NCBI RefSeq assembly: GCF_014873945.1
Contig: NZ_JADBEC010000001.1
Location: 1,116,001 to 1,180,000 of the forward strand
Reading direction: 5' to 3'
Length of the DNA stretch: 64,000 nt
Source of the DNA: Rhizobium viscosum
GTDB lineage: Bacteria; Pseudomonadota; Alphaproteobacteria; Rhizobiales; Rhizobiaceae
Shown here: positions 1 through 9,175 of the stretch, one piece after another
How positions within the stretch are numbered: position 1 is the first letter of the stretch
Layout: each line of letters begins with the position of its first letter
Made by a program: the position numbers and the translations under genes
Notes under the pieces: generated by a model
The model's database searches: none
What the model saw: the letters and a program-made list of their open reading frames with translations, nothing else
Told to the model about the DNA's origin: nothing

Positions 1-339
1 CACCGCTGTCTGCCGGCTCATAACAACGACGTCTGGCGACTGGACGGCCCGGATGGGGCCTTCAGCCTGCGGCCCGAGGGCATGCTGATTACCAATTCCA
101 GTGAGGTGATCCGCGAAACGGTCATTGCCGGCCTCGGCATTGCGCTGCGCTCCACCTGGGATATCGGCGAGGAGCTGAAAAACGGCAAGCTCATGCAGGT
201 GCTGCCGGCCTACGAGGGCTCACACAATGTGACCCTCTCCGCAGTCTACCCGAGCCGCCAGTTTTTGCCGGCCAAGGTTCGGCTGTTCATCGATTTTCTG
301 GCCGAGCTTTACGGCCCGGTCCCCTACTGGGAGCGCTGA
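1..339 (+). CDS. LysR-family regulator, C-terminal fragment (cut by window start)
   Basis: The reading frame is open from the first base and ends in TGA, giving the last 112 residues of a protein that begins outside the window. The stretch with SEVIRETVIAGLGIALRSTW, followed by a QVLPAYEG-like segment and a VRLFIDFLAE helix, is the usual end of a LysR effector-binding domain, where a repeated site for the inducer is followed by a last helix that packs on the dimer. No DNA-binding part is present here. It converges on the next LysR gene with 12 bases between the stop codons. Target genes cannot be inferred. The family is fairly sure; an internal ATG at 82 is not a real start. Confidence 0.85.
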   Translation, partial: HRCLPAHNNDVWRLDGPDGAFSLRPEGMLITNSSEVIRETVIAGLGIALRSTWDIGEELKNGKLMQVLPAYEGSHNVTLSAVYPSRQFLPAKVRLFIDFLAELYGPVPYWER

Positions 340-351
340 AGCGGGCGACTA

Positions 352-1218
352 TCATGCCAGCCTCTCGATGACGAGGTCGAGCAGCGCCCTCAGCCGCGCC
401 AGCCGCTTCATATCGCGGTGATAGCCAACCCAGGTATCGCGACCGGGCGGCGTCTCACCGAGATCGACGGGCTCGATCGCCGGGATGGCGTCGCCAAGCG
501 GGCGCGGCAGGACGGCAAGGCCGGCGCCTCCGGCACAGAGGGTCGCCTGCACATCCCTGTTGTTGCTGCGCATGGCGATATCCGCCTTTGGCAACATCCG
601 CTGCAGCCAGCCGACATCGGGCATGCCGCCGAAGGCCTCGTCCATGGTGACGAGCCGGGCACCTCTACCATCGCCCGCCTCAGGATGCGGCAGACCGCGA
701 CGGATATAGAGACCATAGTCGATATGCAGCAACTTGCGGGATATGACCTCGGTCTCGGTGAAAGGCGCGATCCGGAAGACGATATCGGCTTCGCGGCGTG
801 AGAGGCTGAGAAGCCGGCTATCGGTCAGCAGTTCGATGATAACCTTGGGATAGGCAGCAGAGAACTCGGCAAGCACGGGTGAAAGAACATGGGCTCCGAA
901 CCAGTCCGACGAGGAGAGCCGCAGCAACCCGTCGAGTTGCCTGCTTTGGCCGGCGAGCTCGCGCTCCAGCCCGAGCGCTTCCTCTTCTATCCGCTCGGCA
1001 TGGGCAAAGACGGTCGTGCCTTCATCCGTCAGGATGAAACCATCAGCGGTACGCTGGAAGAGCGTCTGGCCGAGCGAGATTTCGAGTGCACGCAGCCGCC
1101 GGCCCATGGTCGGCTGCGTCAGGCCGAGGCTGCGGGCGGCAGCACCCAGCGTTCCAAGCCGCGCAATGGCGAGGAAGAGTTTGAGATCGCTCCATTCCAA
1201 GGATTTAGCCTCAAACAA
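352..1218 (-). CDS. LysR-family transcriptional regulator
   Basis: A 288-residue LysR regulator. The winged helix-turn-helix occupies about residues 11-66 (LKLFLAIARLGTLGAAARSL, then TQPTMGRRLRALE), and the effector-binding fold covers about residues 95-285. It is divergently transcribed from the quinone oxidoreductase gene starting at 1305, with 86 bases between start codons. LysR regulators commonly control the divergent neighbour and their own promoter, so this oxidoreductase is the inferred target. A short palindrome at 1223-1237 lies directly upstream of its start codon. The inducer is unknown. Confidence 0.9.
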   Translation of the reverse strand: MFEAKSLEWSDLKLFLAIARLGTLGAAARSLGLTQPTMGRRLRALEISLGQTLFQRTADGFILTDEGTTVFAHAERIEEEALGLERELAGQSRQLDGLLRLSSSDWFGAHVLSPVLAEFSAAYPKVIIELLTDSRLLSLSRREADIVFRIAPFTETEVISRKLLHIDYGLYIRRGLPHPEAGDGRGARLVTMDEAFGGMPDVGWLQRMLPKADIAMRSNNRDVQATLCAGGAGLAVLPRPLGDAIPAIEPVDLGETPPGRDTWVGYHRDMKRLARLRALLDLVIERLA

Positions 1219-1222
1219 AAAT

Positions 1223-1237
1223 GCATGATCTACATGC
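1223..1237. promoter_or_regulatory. Palindrome in LysR/oxidoreductase divergent promoter
   Basis: GCATG-N5-CATGC lies between the divergent LysR and quinone oxidoreductase genes, five bases from the LysR start codon. Position and symmetry suit an autoregulatory operator, but five-base arms can occur by chance and the T-N11-A core typical of LysR sites is not clear. Confidence 0.3.
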
Positions 1238-1304
1238 GTTATCTTTGATTTTCATTCAGAATTCAATGCGGCATTCTGCGTCCAACAGATCGAGGAGAAG
1301 CTCC

Positions 1305-2291
1305 ATGAGCAGCATGAAAGCAGCGCTTGTCGAAGCGCAAAATGCCGAATTCACCATTGCCGATATTGCAAAGCCCGTCGCGGAAGCCGGTCAGATTCTC
1401 GTGCGCATCAAGGCCGCCGCGCTCAATCCGCTGGATCTGAAGATCCGGGCCGGCGAGGCGGCCCATGCACGCCATCCCCTGCCCGCCATTCTCGGCATCG
1501 ACATGGCAGGGATCGTCGAGGCGGTTGGCCCTGGCGTGACCAGTTTTCGCGTCGGTGACGAAATCTATGGCATGACGGGTGGCGTCGGCGGGTTGCAGGG
1601 ATCGCTGGCGGAATTTGCGGCCGTTGATGCCGATCTCGTTGCGCTGAAGCCGCGCAATCTCACCCTGCGCCAGGCGGCCGCCCTGCCGTTGATCGCCATC
1701 ACCGCCTGGGAAGGTCTGAAAGAACGCACTCAGGTGAAGGCCGGGCAGAAGGTGCTGGTCATCGGTGGTGGTGGCGGCGTCGGTCATATCGCCGCGCAGA
1801 TGGCAGTCGCTGCCGGTGCCGGGGTCTATGCCGTCGATAGCAGTTCGAAGGCCGAATACATCTTCAGTATTGGTGCAGCGCCGATCGACTATGCGAAGGA
1901 GACGACAGAGGATTTTGTCGCCCGGTATACCGACGGGAAAGGCTTCGACATCGTCTATGACACGATCGGCGGCAAGGGGCTTGATGCCGCCTTCCAGGCC
2001 GTCGCCAAGTTCGGCCATGTCGTCACCAGTCTGGGCTGGGGGACGCATTCGCTGGCGCCATTGTCGTTCAAGGGCGCGACCTATTCCGGCGTCTTCACGC
2101 TGGCGCCGCTGCTGACGGGCGAAGACCGCGCCCATCATGGCGAGATACTGAAGCAGATCGCATCGCGCGTCGAAGCCGGTGCGCTAATGCCGAATCTCGA
2201 CCGGCGGCAATTTTCGCTTGGAGACGTGGGCGAGGCCTACCGGCTGCTCGAAAGCCGGCAGGCTGAAGGCAAGGTGGTCGTGAACATCTGA
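1305..2291 (+). CDS. NADPH:quinone reductase / zinc-type alcohol dehydrogenase-like oxidoreductase
   Basis: A 328-residue medium-chain dehydrogenase/reductase of the quinone-reductase type. The N-terminal GroES-like half contains AALNPLDLKIRAG and ILGIDMAGIVEAVGPGV; the Rossmann half carries the nucleotide-binding glycine run VIGGGGGVGHIAAQ near residue 150. The zinc-binding cysteines of true alcohol dehydrogenases are absent, which favours NADPH-dependent reduction of quinones or enones. The start at 1305 is chosen because GAGGAG lies seven bases upstream and the protein then begins MSSMKAALVE as in relatives; the frame stays open further upstream without a ribosome site. Likely controlled by the divergent LysR. 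The physiological substrate is unknown. Confidence 0.88.
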   Translation: MSSMKAALVEAQNAEFTIADIAKPVAEAGQILVRIKAAALNPLDLKIRAGEAAHARHPLPAILGIDMAGIVEAVGPGVTSFRVGDEIYGMTGGVGGLQGSLAEFAAVDADLVALKPRNLTLRQAAALPLIAITAWEGLKERTQVKAGQKVLVIGGGGGVGHIAAQMAVAAGAGVYAVDSSSKAEYIFSIGAAPIDYAKETTEDFVARYTDGKGFDIVYDTIGGKGLDAAFQAVAKFGHVVTSLGWGTHSLAPLSFKGATYSGVFTLAPLLTGEDRAHHGEILKQIASRVEAGALMPNLDRRQFSLGDVGEAYRLLESRQAEGKVVVNI

Positions 2292-2343
2292 CGATGCTCC
2301 CACAATTTCCGACGCGGAACCGCGACACGCTCTCGCTGGAGCT

Positions 2344-3501
2344 CTAGCGCGCCAGATCGAGATAGGCGCTCGCAACCATCGCATCGATATCCGCCGGAAC
2401 CGGCACGATGCAGGATTCGGCGCCGACGCCACGCTTTGCGACCCGCTCCAGGCAGCGGGCCTGCAGGGTAAAGCCAAGGTCCATGGATTCCACGGAATTG
2501 CCAAGCGGACGCGGGCCGGCGAGGTTGGCCATATGACCGCCACCAAGAACGTGGAATGACCGGCCGTCCCTCAGGTGGAAAGTCTCGATAAAATCGGCCT
2601 CGTAGCGATCGATATCAACGACATCGGGATGGCTGCGGAAGGCGGGCACATCGATCTCATGCGGGAAATGTCCGCCGTTCATGAGGATTGCGCCGTCCTT
2701 GATCAGCGCCAGATCGGCGGCAGTCACGATGCCGGGGAAACCGGTGACGGTAGCGATCACGTCCGCCGAGCGGATCGCCTGTTCGTGGAGCGGCGTGACG
2801 AAACCATCGAGATGCGCCTCGAGGCTGATAACGGGATCGACATCGACGACGCTGACCGTGGAGAAAGCATTGCGGAAGGCGGCGGCCGTGCCCTTGCCGC
2901 AGGCGCCGTAACCGAAGACGGTCACGCGTTTGCCATTGGTGGAGCGGTTGGTGAAGCGCATGTAGCTTTCGAACAGGCTCTGGCCGACGGCGTGCTTGTT
3001 TTCTGCGAATTGCTTGATCGGGCTGTCGTTGATGACGAGGATCGGCATGGCGAGCTTCTCACGCATCGGCAGCAGGCGGGTTCGGCCGGATGTCGTTTCT
3101 TCCGTGCCGCCGAGCAAATTGGCGTAGGGCCTCTCGGCTGCAATGGCGAAGAGATCGCCGCCATTGTCCAGCAGGAGATCGGGCTTTTCGGCAAGGACAG
3201 CTTCGAGGCTCCGGTGATGGGCGACGGGATCGGTCGTCGGGGTTGCGAAGACGGTGATGCCCTGCGTGCGCAGGAATTCCACGGTTGCCGGCTGTGTACT
3301 GTTCAGATTGCCGGTGCAGATCAGGCGCGCCCCGCCAGCCCGCAGGGTCATCAGCAGAGCGACCGTCTTCGGCTCCAGATGGATGCCGGTACCGATCGAA
3401 AGACCGGCAAAGGGCCGCGTCTTTTCGAATTCCGCAGCCGTTGCCTTCAGCAGGCGGCAGCTATTGCCGATCCAGTCTATGCGTGTCGCAGGTTTTTCCA
3501 T
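2344..3501 (-). CDS. Adenosylhomocysteinase-like protein (divergent SAHH paralogue)
   Basis: A 385-residue protein that follows the S-adenosylhomocysteine hydrolase fold from end to end but is shorter than typical bacterial AhcY (about 430-470). It keeps the family histidine (GIHLEP, H41), the LDNGGDL aspartate (D116), the TEETTSG glutamate (E134/E135), a lysine in NDSPIK (K163) and an NAD-binding GYGACGKG at 197-204. The canonical KxKFDN motif is changed to KQFAEN, so the active-site aspartate is a glutamate (E167), and the protein ends at LDLAR without the C-terminal Lys/Tyr tail that contacts NAD of the partner subunit. It may hydrolyse a related thioether nucleoside or have another role. 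It follows a LysR gene on the same strand by 91 bases. Start chosen at MEKPATRI; the frame continues into the LysR gene but that extension has no homology. Confidence 0.8.
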   Translation of the reverse strand: MEKPATRIDWIGNSCRLLKATAAEFEKTRPFAGLSIGTGIHLEPKTVALLMTLRAGGARLICTGNLNSTQPATVEFLRTQGITVFATPTTDPVAHHRSLEAVLAEKPDLLLDNGGDLFAIAAERPYANLLGGTEETTSGRTRLLPMREKLAMPILVINDSPIKQFAENKHAVGQSLFESYMRFTNRSTNGKRVTVFGYGACGKGTAAAFRNAFSTVSVVDVDPVISLEAHLDGFVTPLHEQAIRSADVIATVTGFPGIVTAADLALIKDGAILMNGGHFPHEIDVPAFRSHPDVVDIDRYEADFIETFHLRDGRSFHVLGGGHMANLAGPRPLGNSVESMDLGFTLQARCLERVAKRGVGAESCIVPVPADIDAMVASAYLDLAR

Positions 3502-3592
3502 CTCATGCCCTTTCGTTCCCCTCTGTTCTAGCGAGGCAAAGATAGGGCGGGCATGGAGATATTTCTGATGAAAGGGCAGAAAAACTGCCCTT

Positions 3593-4480
3593 TCAGGAAG
3601 CGCCGCCCGAGCGCAGCAGCCAGTTGCGGAGCGCTGCGAAGGCCGACCGTTTCGCATCTGATGTTCGGCAGCAGAGGCTGTAACCGGCCGGCCGGCGGAT
3701 GAAGCCGTAAGGGGCGGCCAGAATGCCGCGGTCGAGATCGTCCTCGATCGAGGCTTTCGGCGCCAGTGCAATGCCGAGACCGGCTCGGGCCGCACCCACC
3801 GCCAGAAGAAGATCCTCAAATTCCCGAAGACGGGAAAAGGCAACAGGCGGCGTGCCGCTTTCGGCAAACCATTCCGTCCAGAGTTTCGGCGCGCTGCGGC
3901 TGACAAGGATGTTTGATTGCGCCAAGGCCGCGACATCGCCTGCAAGCCCGGCAGCGATTGCAGGTGTTGCAACCGGGCCGAATTCATCCTCCATGAAACG
4001 TGTCTCGGTGATACCGGCAGAGGATCTGATCTCGCCGCCCATGATCACGGCATCGAAATCCGGATGTTGCGACAAGGGCTCGACTACCGTCATCGGCACG
4101 ATATCGATCTCGATATCACCAAGGCTTGCCTGCATGTCGGCTGCTCGCGGCATCAGCCACCAGATGGCGAAAGCCGAGGGCACGCCAAGGCGGATACGCT
4201 GCCTGCCCGCCTCTTCGAATTCATCGGCGGCGCGTTTCAATATGGTCAGAGCAGCACCGGCGGCCTCGGCAAAGGCGCTTGCCTTTTCGGTCGCAACCAG
4301 CCTGCGCCCGTCACGCGAGAAGAGTTTGCTGCCGAGGTGATTTTCGAGTGTCGATATCTGCTGACGCACGGCGCCGCGCACCACACCCAACTCTTCGGCC
4401 GCCTTCAGAATGCTGCCGTGACGACAGACAGCTTCAAAGGCGCGGATCGCGTTGAGGGGCGGGAGTCGCATAGTTACCAC
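3593..4480 (-). CDS. LysR-family transcriptional regulator, GcvA-like
   Basis: A 295-residue LysR regulator of the GcvA/AmpR-like branch, recognised by the opening LPPLNAIRAFEAVCRHGSI and helix-turn-helix AAEELGVVRGAVRQQISTLE at about residues 7-65. The effector domain runs to the end (FEDLLLAVGAARAGLGIALA is the usual late signature). It lies upstream of the adenosylhomocysteinase-like gene on the same strand, so the two may be cotranscribed, an arrangement less usual than divergence. In the 248-base gap before the Nudix gene an imperfect 16-base palindrome at 4545-4560 could be its operator. The effector is unknown. Confidence 0.87.
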   Translation of the reverse strand: MVTMRLPPLNAIRAFEAVCRHGSILKAAEELGVVRGAVRQQISTLENHLGSKLFSRDGRRLVATEKASAFAEAAGAALTILKRAADEFEEAGRQRIRLGVPSAFAIWWLMPRAADMQASLGDIEIDIVPMTVVEPLSQHPDFDAVIMGGEIRSSAGITETRFMEDEFGPVATPAIAAGLAGDVAALAQSNILVSRSAPKLWTEWFAESGTPPVAFSRLREFEDLLLAVGAARAGLGIALAPKASIEDDLDRGILAAPYGFIRRPAGYSLCCRTSDAKRSAFAALRNWLLRSGGAS

Positions 4481-4544
4481 ATTGTAGAAAATGATGGTGG
4501 ATCAGAAGATCTCGCCATTGAATGAAACACAAGGTCGGGCCATA

Positions 4545-4560
4545 TTGTACAGCTGTGCAA
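4545..4560. promoter_or_regulatory. Imperfect palindrome upstream of GcvA-like regulator
   Basis: TTGTACAGCTGTGCAA reads almost the same on both strands, with one mismatched pair. It lies 65 bases upstream of the LysR start codon in a locally AT-rich gap of 248 bases between that gene and the Nudix gene. It may be a regulator site for either side. Nothing else recognisable was seen in this gap. Confidence 0.3.
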
Positions 4561-4728
4561 GACGACGTATTCGAGACAGAAAATGGCGAGATTTCCGAAC
4601 CTGCCTGACCTCGATTTTTCCTATGTACAGTGGATAAAATAGTTTTTCAGTTCGTTTTGCACGTATGGATCGCGCAAGCTTTTCATATCATACTAATATA
4701 ATAACGACTCAGCTTAACGATCGTAAAG

Positions 4729-5253
4729 GTGACCCGACAATTGACCCTTCTTGCCCGCCTGGCTTCTGATGTGCAACTCATGTTTCGGCGTCCGCCGCGA
4801 CAGCAGTATGCTGCGCTCTGTTATCGGGTCAAAAAGAAGACGGGCGAGCTCGAAGTTCTGCTGATGACCAGCCGCGATACCGGGCGGTGGGTAATCCCCA
4901 AGGGCTGGCCGATGAACCGCAAATGTGCCTATGAAGTTGCGGCACAGGAAGCCCTGGAAGAAGCTGGCGTCCGCGGCACGGTGGAGACCGAAACGCTCGG
5001 CCACTATACCTACCCAAAAGTTTTGCGCGACGGCATGAAGGTGATCTGCAAGGTTCAGGTCTATGCCCTCGAAGTGACTGGTGCGGCCAAGAATTTCAAA
5101 GAAAAGGGCGAGCGAACCGTCGAGTGGGTTTCCTGCGACGAAGCGGTCAAGCGCGTCCAGGAAGCTGAACTGCGCAACCTGTTCCTCGCCTTTAAACGGC
5201 GCATGGCCGAAAAGCTTTCCAGCGGTATTCCGAAACAAATTCCGGCAGAATAA
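4729..5253 (+). CDS. Nudix hydrolase
   Basis: A protein of up to 174 residues with a Nudix fold. WVIPKGWPMNR is the usual strand-loop entry, followed by the Nudix helix ending in AAQEALEEAGVRG. Against the consensus GX5EX7REUXEEXGU it keeps the catalytic EExG core but has lysine for the first glutamate and glutamine for the arginine. This resembles the diphosphoinositol-polyphosphate/diadenosine-polyphosphate type common in rhizobia. The given start is a GTG with weak ribosome binding (TAAAG); a downstream ATG giving MFRRPPRQQY is a good alternative and would remove about 16 residues. It precedes the phosphate permease by 62 bases on the same strand. The substrate is not predictable. Confidence 0.85.
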   Translation: MTRQLTLLARLASDVQLMFRRPPRQQYAALCYRVKKKTGELEVLLMTSRDTGRWVIPKGWPMNRKCAYEVAAQEALEEAGVRGTVETETLGHYTYPKVLRDGMKVICKVQVYALEVTGAAKNFKEKGERTVEWVSCDEAVKRVQEAELRNLFLAFKRRMAEKLSSGIPKQIPAE

Positions 5254-5315
5254 GTCTTGCCATCTTGTGCGGCTAGAAAACGCAGCGCAAAAGCAGGACC
5301 TGGCCAGGAAACAGA

Positions 5316-6812
5316 ATGCCGCAACGCAACCCCGTCCTTACGAAACGCACGCTTGATAAGGATCTCGACAAGCTCACCCATGTCGAGGATGCGGCCAAAT
5401 ATGTCTCGCGACGGCTGGTGGCACCGGGGCTTGGCTTGATCTTTCTCGGCCTCGCCATGCTTTTTGCCGGCGTCTACGTGTTCGACAGGCCCGGCGCAGT
5501 GCTGGTGATCGCAGCGGCGGCACTTGCTGCCTACATGGCCTTGAACATCGGCGCCAACGACGTGACCAACAATGTGGGCGCGGCCGTTGGAGCACGCGCC
5601 ATCACAATGAAGCAGGCGCTGATCGTCGCCGCGATCTTCGAGGTGCTGGGCGCGACAATTGCCGGTGGCGAAGTCGTCAAGACGATTTCCTCCAGTATCG
5701 TCGATACGGTGCAGGTACCGCCGGCAACACTCGGCTGGATCATGATGGCGGCCCTCACGGCCGCCGCGCTCTGGATCAACCTCGCCACATGGATGAATGC
5801 GCCAGTTTCGACGACGCATGCGATCGTCGGCGCGGTGATCGGCGCCGGCGTGGGAGCGGTCGGATTCGAGCCTGTCAATTGGCGGGTCATGCTGGAAATC
5901 ACCGTGAGCTGGGTGACCTCGCCGTTGATTGGCGGATTGATTGCCGCGGGGTTGCTCTACCTGGTCAAGACCCTCATCGTCTACCGCGAGGATAAGATCG
6001 CCGCCGCCAGACAATGGGTGCCCGTCATGATCGCCGTGATGGCCGGCGGTTTCATGGCCTATATGGTGCTCCAGCTCGCGCCACGGGGACGATATCCGTC
6101 TCTGACGATCCTCCTGATCGGCATCGGGATCGGTCTCGTCAGCTGGCTCGCGGCGCGGCCGGTCATCGTGCGGCAGGCAGAGAATCTCGAAAACCGTAAC
6201 AGCTCGCTTCGCACACTGTTGCACTTTCCGCTGATCGGCTCGGCTGCCCTCCTCTCTTTCGCGCATGGTGCAAACGATGTCTCCAATGCGGTCGGCCCGC
6301 TTTCGGCGATCGTTCACTCGGCCGGTATTGCCGATAACAGCATGATCGGCCACCCGCCGCTCTGGGTGATGCTGATCGGCGCCCTTGGAATCTCGGTCGG
6401 CCTCCTGCTTTTCGGACCGCGCCTTATCCGGCTCGTCGGTGAGGAGATCACCAAGCTCAATCCGGCGCGCGCCTATTGCGTGGCGCTCTCGACCGCATTC
6501 ACAGTCATCGTCGCCTCCTGGCTCGGCCTGCCGGTCAGTACCACCCATATCGCCGTCGGCTCGGTGTTCGGTGTCGGCTTTTTCCGCGAGTGGTACACGC
6601 GCAATTCGAAGCGCCGTATCGAATTCATACGCCGCAAGGCTGAAAGCTTCGAGATCGACGAGCCGGAGCCCAACGTTCATGAAGCCCGGCGGCGTTATCT
6701 GGTCCGCCGGTCGCATTTCATGACGATCGTCGGGGCGTGGGTCATTACCGTGCCGGTTTCGGCCGCGCTTGCAGCGGTCATTTATTGGGCTATGTTCGCG
6801 CTCTTCCTATGA
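5316..6812 (+). CDS. pit: Inorganic phosphate permease (PHO4/Pit family)
   Basis: A 498-residue integral membrane protein that imports phosphate with a cation. The two inverted PHO4 repeats are marked by [17 protein letters not shown] near residue 77 and [15 protein letters not shown] near residue 317, and each half has a conserved PVSTTH segment ([14 protein letters not shown] and [13 protein letters not shown]). Roughly ten hydrophobic segments are visible, with a charged loop near residues 425-465. AGGAAA precedes the start. Rhizobia often carry a low-affinity Pit in an operon with a PhoU-like gene; no PhoU-like gene is here, so this is probably a separate Pit copy. The rsmE gene follows almost directly. 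Confidence 0.93.
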   Translation: MPQRNPVLTKRTLDKDLDKLTHVEDAAKYVSRRLVAPGLGLIFLGLAMLFAGVYVFDRPGAVLVIAAAALAAYMALNIGANDVTNNVGAAVGARAITMKQALIVAAIFEVLGATIAGGEVVKTISSSIVDTVQVPPATLGWIMMAALTAAALWINLATWMNAPVSTTHAIVGAVIGAGVGAVGFEPVNWRVMLEITVSWVTSPLIGGLIAAGLLYLVKTLIVYREDKIAAARQWVPVMIAVMAGGFMAYMVLQLAPRGRYPSLTILLIGIGIGLVSWLAARPVIVRQAENLENRNSSLRTLLHFPLIGSAALLSFAHGANDVSNAVGPLSAIVHSAGIADNSMIGHPPLWVMLIGALGISVGLLLFGPRLIRLVGEEITKLNPARAYCVALSTAFTVIVASWLGLPVSTTHIAVGSVFGVGFFREWYTRNSKRRIEFIRRKAESFEIDEPEPNVHEARRRYLVRRSHFMTIVGAWVITVPVSAALAAVIYWAMFALFL

Positions 6813-6826
6813 GTCAGGATCTCAGA

Positions 6827-7564
6827 ATGCGCGCCAACTTCCGCATGCAGCGGCTTTTCATCAATGCTCCCTTATCAAAAGATGCCGCCGTCGAGGCCAA
6901 TTCGGAGCAGTTCAACTATCTCGCCAACGTGCTGCGCATGGAAGAGGGTACGGAAGTCCTGCTCTTTAACGGCCGCGACGGGGAGTGGAAGGCGAGCCTC
7001 TCCTTCCCGACCCGCAAGCGCATCCTGCTGACGGCGATCGAGGCAACCCGGCCGCAGCCCGCTCCTTCCGACCTTCATTATCTCTTTGCGCCGCTGAAGG
7101 TCGGCCGCATGGATTATCTGGTGCAGAAGGCAGTGGAAATGGGAGCCGGCCTGTTGCAGCCGGTCATGACCCAGCATGTACAGGGCAAGATCACCAATCT
7201 CGACAAGATCCGCGCCAATGTCACCGAAGCCGCGGAACAGTGTGGCATCCTCGGCATTCCCGATGTGGCCGAGCCCGTACGCCTTGCCGATCTGCTCGAC
7301 CGCTGGCCTGCGGACCGGCGCATCATCTATTGCGATGAGGGCGACGCCGGCCAGAACCCGCTGCCGCGGCTCTCCAAAGTGACCGAACGGAAGATTGCGC
7401 TGCTGGTTGGCCCGGAAGGCGGCTTTTCGGAGGAGGAACGAACGCGCCTGCGCAGCCTCGATTTCGTGACCGCTATCCCCCTCGGGCCACGCATCCTGCG
7501 CGCCGATACGGCAGCGGTCGCGGCTATGGCAGTGATACAGGCTGCCATAGGCGACTGGAACTAA
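6827..7564 (+). CDS. rsmE: 16S rRNA (uracil1498-N3)-methyltransferase RsmE
   Basis: A 245-residue SPOUT-class methyltransferase that methylates N3 of U1498 in 16S rRNA. The N-terminal PUA-like part begins [16 protein letters not shown]; the knotted AdoMet site appears late as [14 protein letters not shown] followed by [21 protein letters not shown], both diagnostic. The chosen ATG has AGGA eight bases upstream. An in-frame ATG at 6809 overlaps the phosphate permease stop codon (ATGA) and would add six residues. The gene is therefore likely cotranscribed with pit. Family assignment is firm. Confidence 0.93.
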   Translation: MRANFRMQRLFINAPLSKDAAVEANSEQFNYLANVLRMEEGTEVLLFNGRDGEWKASLSFPTRKRILLTAIEATRPQPAPSDLHYLFAPLKVGRMDYLVQKAVEMGAGLLQPVMTQHVQGKITNLDKIRANVTEAAEQCGILGIPDVAEPVRLADLLDRWPADRRIIYCDEGDAGQNPLPRLSKVTERKIALLVGPEGGFSEEERTRLRSLDFVTAIPLGPRILRADTAAVAAMAVIQAAIGDWN

Positions 7565-7706
7565 CTGCCGAAGGCCGATTGCGCGGAAAGTGCTGCTATT
7601 TTTTTGATGACCTGTTGAAACAATTTCACTTGCAACTTAGCTGGCTTGGGCACTAATCACCCTTCCAATTGCCCCGGCCCCAGCGCCTTCGAATACAGGT
7701 ACTTTC

Positions 7707-9080
7707 ATGGCTCGCGATACTACCGACCAGACGCCGATCTCTTCGGTTCAGGAGCTGACTGACTATCTCGCCGCCGGCAACAAGCCGAAGGACCGGTTCC
7801 GCATCGGCACGGAACATGAGAAGTTCGTCTTCTTTCGCAAAGACAACAGCCCGGTTCCCTATTTCGGCGAAGCCAGTATTTCGGCGCTGCTGAAAGGCCT
7901 GCAGGCCAAGAGCGGCTGGGAGCCGATCACGGACGGCGACAACATCATCGGCCTTGGTGAGCAGAGCGGCATGGGCGCCATCTCGATCGAGCCCGGCGGC
8001 CAGTTCGAACTTTCGGGCGCGCCGCTCGAAAACATTCACCAGACCTGCAAGGAATCCAACCAGCATCTGGCGCAGGTGCGCGAGATCGCAGAGCCCATGG
8101 GCATCGGTTTCCTCGGCATCGGCGGCAGCCCGACATGGACCTATGCGGAAACGCCGCATATGCCGAAGTCGCGCTACGAGATCATGACCAGCTACATGCC
8201 CGACGTTGGCACCCGCGGGCTCGACATGATGTATCGCACCTGTACGATCCAGGTGAACCTCGATTTCTCCTCGGAAGACGACATGCGCCGCAAGATGCGT
8301 GTGTCGATGAAGCTGCAATCGCTGGCAACCGCGCTCTTTGCCTCCTCGCCCTTCACCGAAGGTAAGCCGAACGGTGCGCTTTCCTGGCGTGGCGATGTCT
8401 GGCGCGACGTGGACAACCAGCGTAGCGGCCTCCTGGACTTTACTTTCCGCGACGATTTCGGCTTCAAGGATTATGCCGAATGGGCGCTCGACGTGCCCAT
8501 GTATTTCGTCATGCGCGACGGCCACTATCACCGGGCGACCCATGTCACCTTCCGCCAGTTCATGAACGGCGCGCTGAAGGGCGAGATCACTGCCTACGAG
8601 CCGACGATGGGCGACTGGACGAACCACCTTTCGACGCTCTTCCCCGACGTGCGCCTGAAGCGCTTCCTCGAAATGCGCGGTGCCGATGGCGGCCCGTGGC
8701 GGCGCATCTGTGCCCTGCCGGCGTTCTGGGTCGGCCTGCTCTATGATGACGCCGCTCTCCAGGCCGCCGACGAACTGACGAAGGACTGGGGCTTTGCCGA
8801 AGTGAATGCGCTGCGCAATGTGGTGCCGGACGAAGGCCTCAAGGCCGCGTTCCGCGGCCATGCGCTGATCGAGACGGCGCGCGAGGTCGTCAATATTTCC
8901 CGCGCCGGCCTCAAGGCGCGCAACAGGCTCAACGGCGACGGCGTCGATGAGAGCATTTTCCTGGCGCCGCTTGACGAGGTTCTGGCCAAGAAGGCGACGC
9001 TCGCCGAGGACCTGCTGGCACTCTATCACGGCCGCTGGAACGGCTCGGTCGAGCCGGTCTTCCAGGAATATCAATACTAA
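7707..9080 (+). CDS. gshA: Glutamate-cysteine ligase
   Basis: A 457-residue glutamate-cysteine ligase of the plant/alphaproteobacterial class, the first step of glutathione synthesis in the cytoplasm. Early RIGTEHEKFVFF, then GAISIEPGGQFELSGAPLE and GRGLDMMYRTCTIQVNLD-like segments are typical of this class, as are GIGGSPTW and MPKSRYEIM. Full family length, starting MARDTTDQTPISS. It stands alone after rsmE with a 142-base gap that probably holds its promoter. Glutathione matters for acid and oxidative stress tolerance and symbiosis in rhizobia. Confidence 0.94.
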   Translation: MARDTTDQTPISSVQELTDYLAAGNKPKDRFRIGTEHEKFVFFRKDNSPVPYFGEASISALLKGLQAKSGWEPITDGDNIIGLGEQSGMGAISIEPGGQFELSGAPLENIHQTCKESNQHLAQVREIAEPMGIGFLGIGGSPTWTYAETPHMPKSRYEIMTSYMPDVGTRGLDMMYRTCTIQVNLDFSSEDDMRRKMRVSMKLQSLATALFASSPFTEGKPNGALSWRGDVWRDVDNQRSGLLDFTFRDDFGFKDYAEWALDVPMYFVMRDGHYHRATHVTFRQFMNGALKGEITAYEPTMGDWTNHLSTLFPDVRLKRFLEMRGADGGPWRRICALPAFWVGLLYDDAALQAADELTKDWGFAEVNALRNVVPDEGLKAAFRGHALIETAREVVNISRAGLKARNRLNGDGVDESIFLAPLDEVLAKKATLAEDLLALYHGRWNGSVEPVFQEYQY

Positions 9081-9175
9081 GAGGCGATTGGCCCCTTCCA
9101 AAAAGCCGTTTGCGCATTCCCATTTCGAGCTATAGTGGCACGAATATGCGCCGCGAATCTGGGAGAGGGACTTTC

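Noticed and set aside
3502..3987. N-terminal extension of the adenosylhomocysteinase-like frame
   Set aside because: It overlaps the upstream LysR gene in another frame and shows no family similarity; the start at 3501 gives a complete SAHH fold.
5061..6716. 551-codon open frame opposite the phosphate permease
   Set aside because: Composition is that of an antisense shadow of a membrane protein, and PHO4 motifs are clear on the other strand.
7653..9101. 482-codon open frame opposite gshA
   Set aside because: Shadow frame of glutamate-cysteine ligase, whose motifs are clear on the plus strand.
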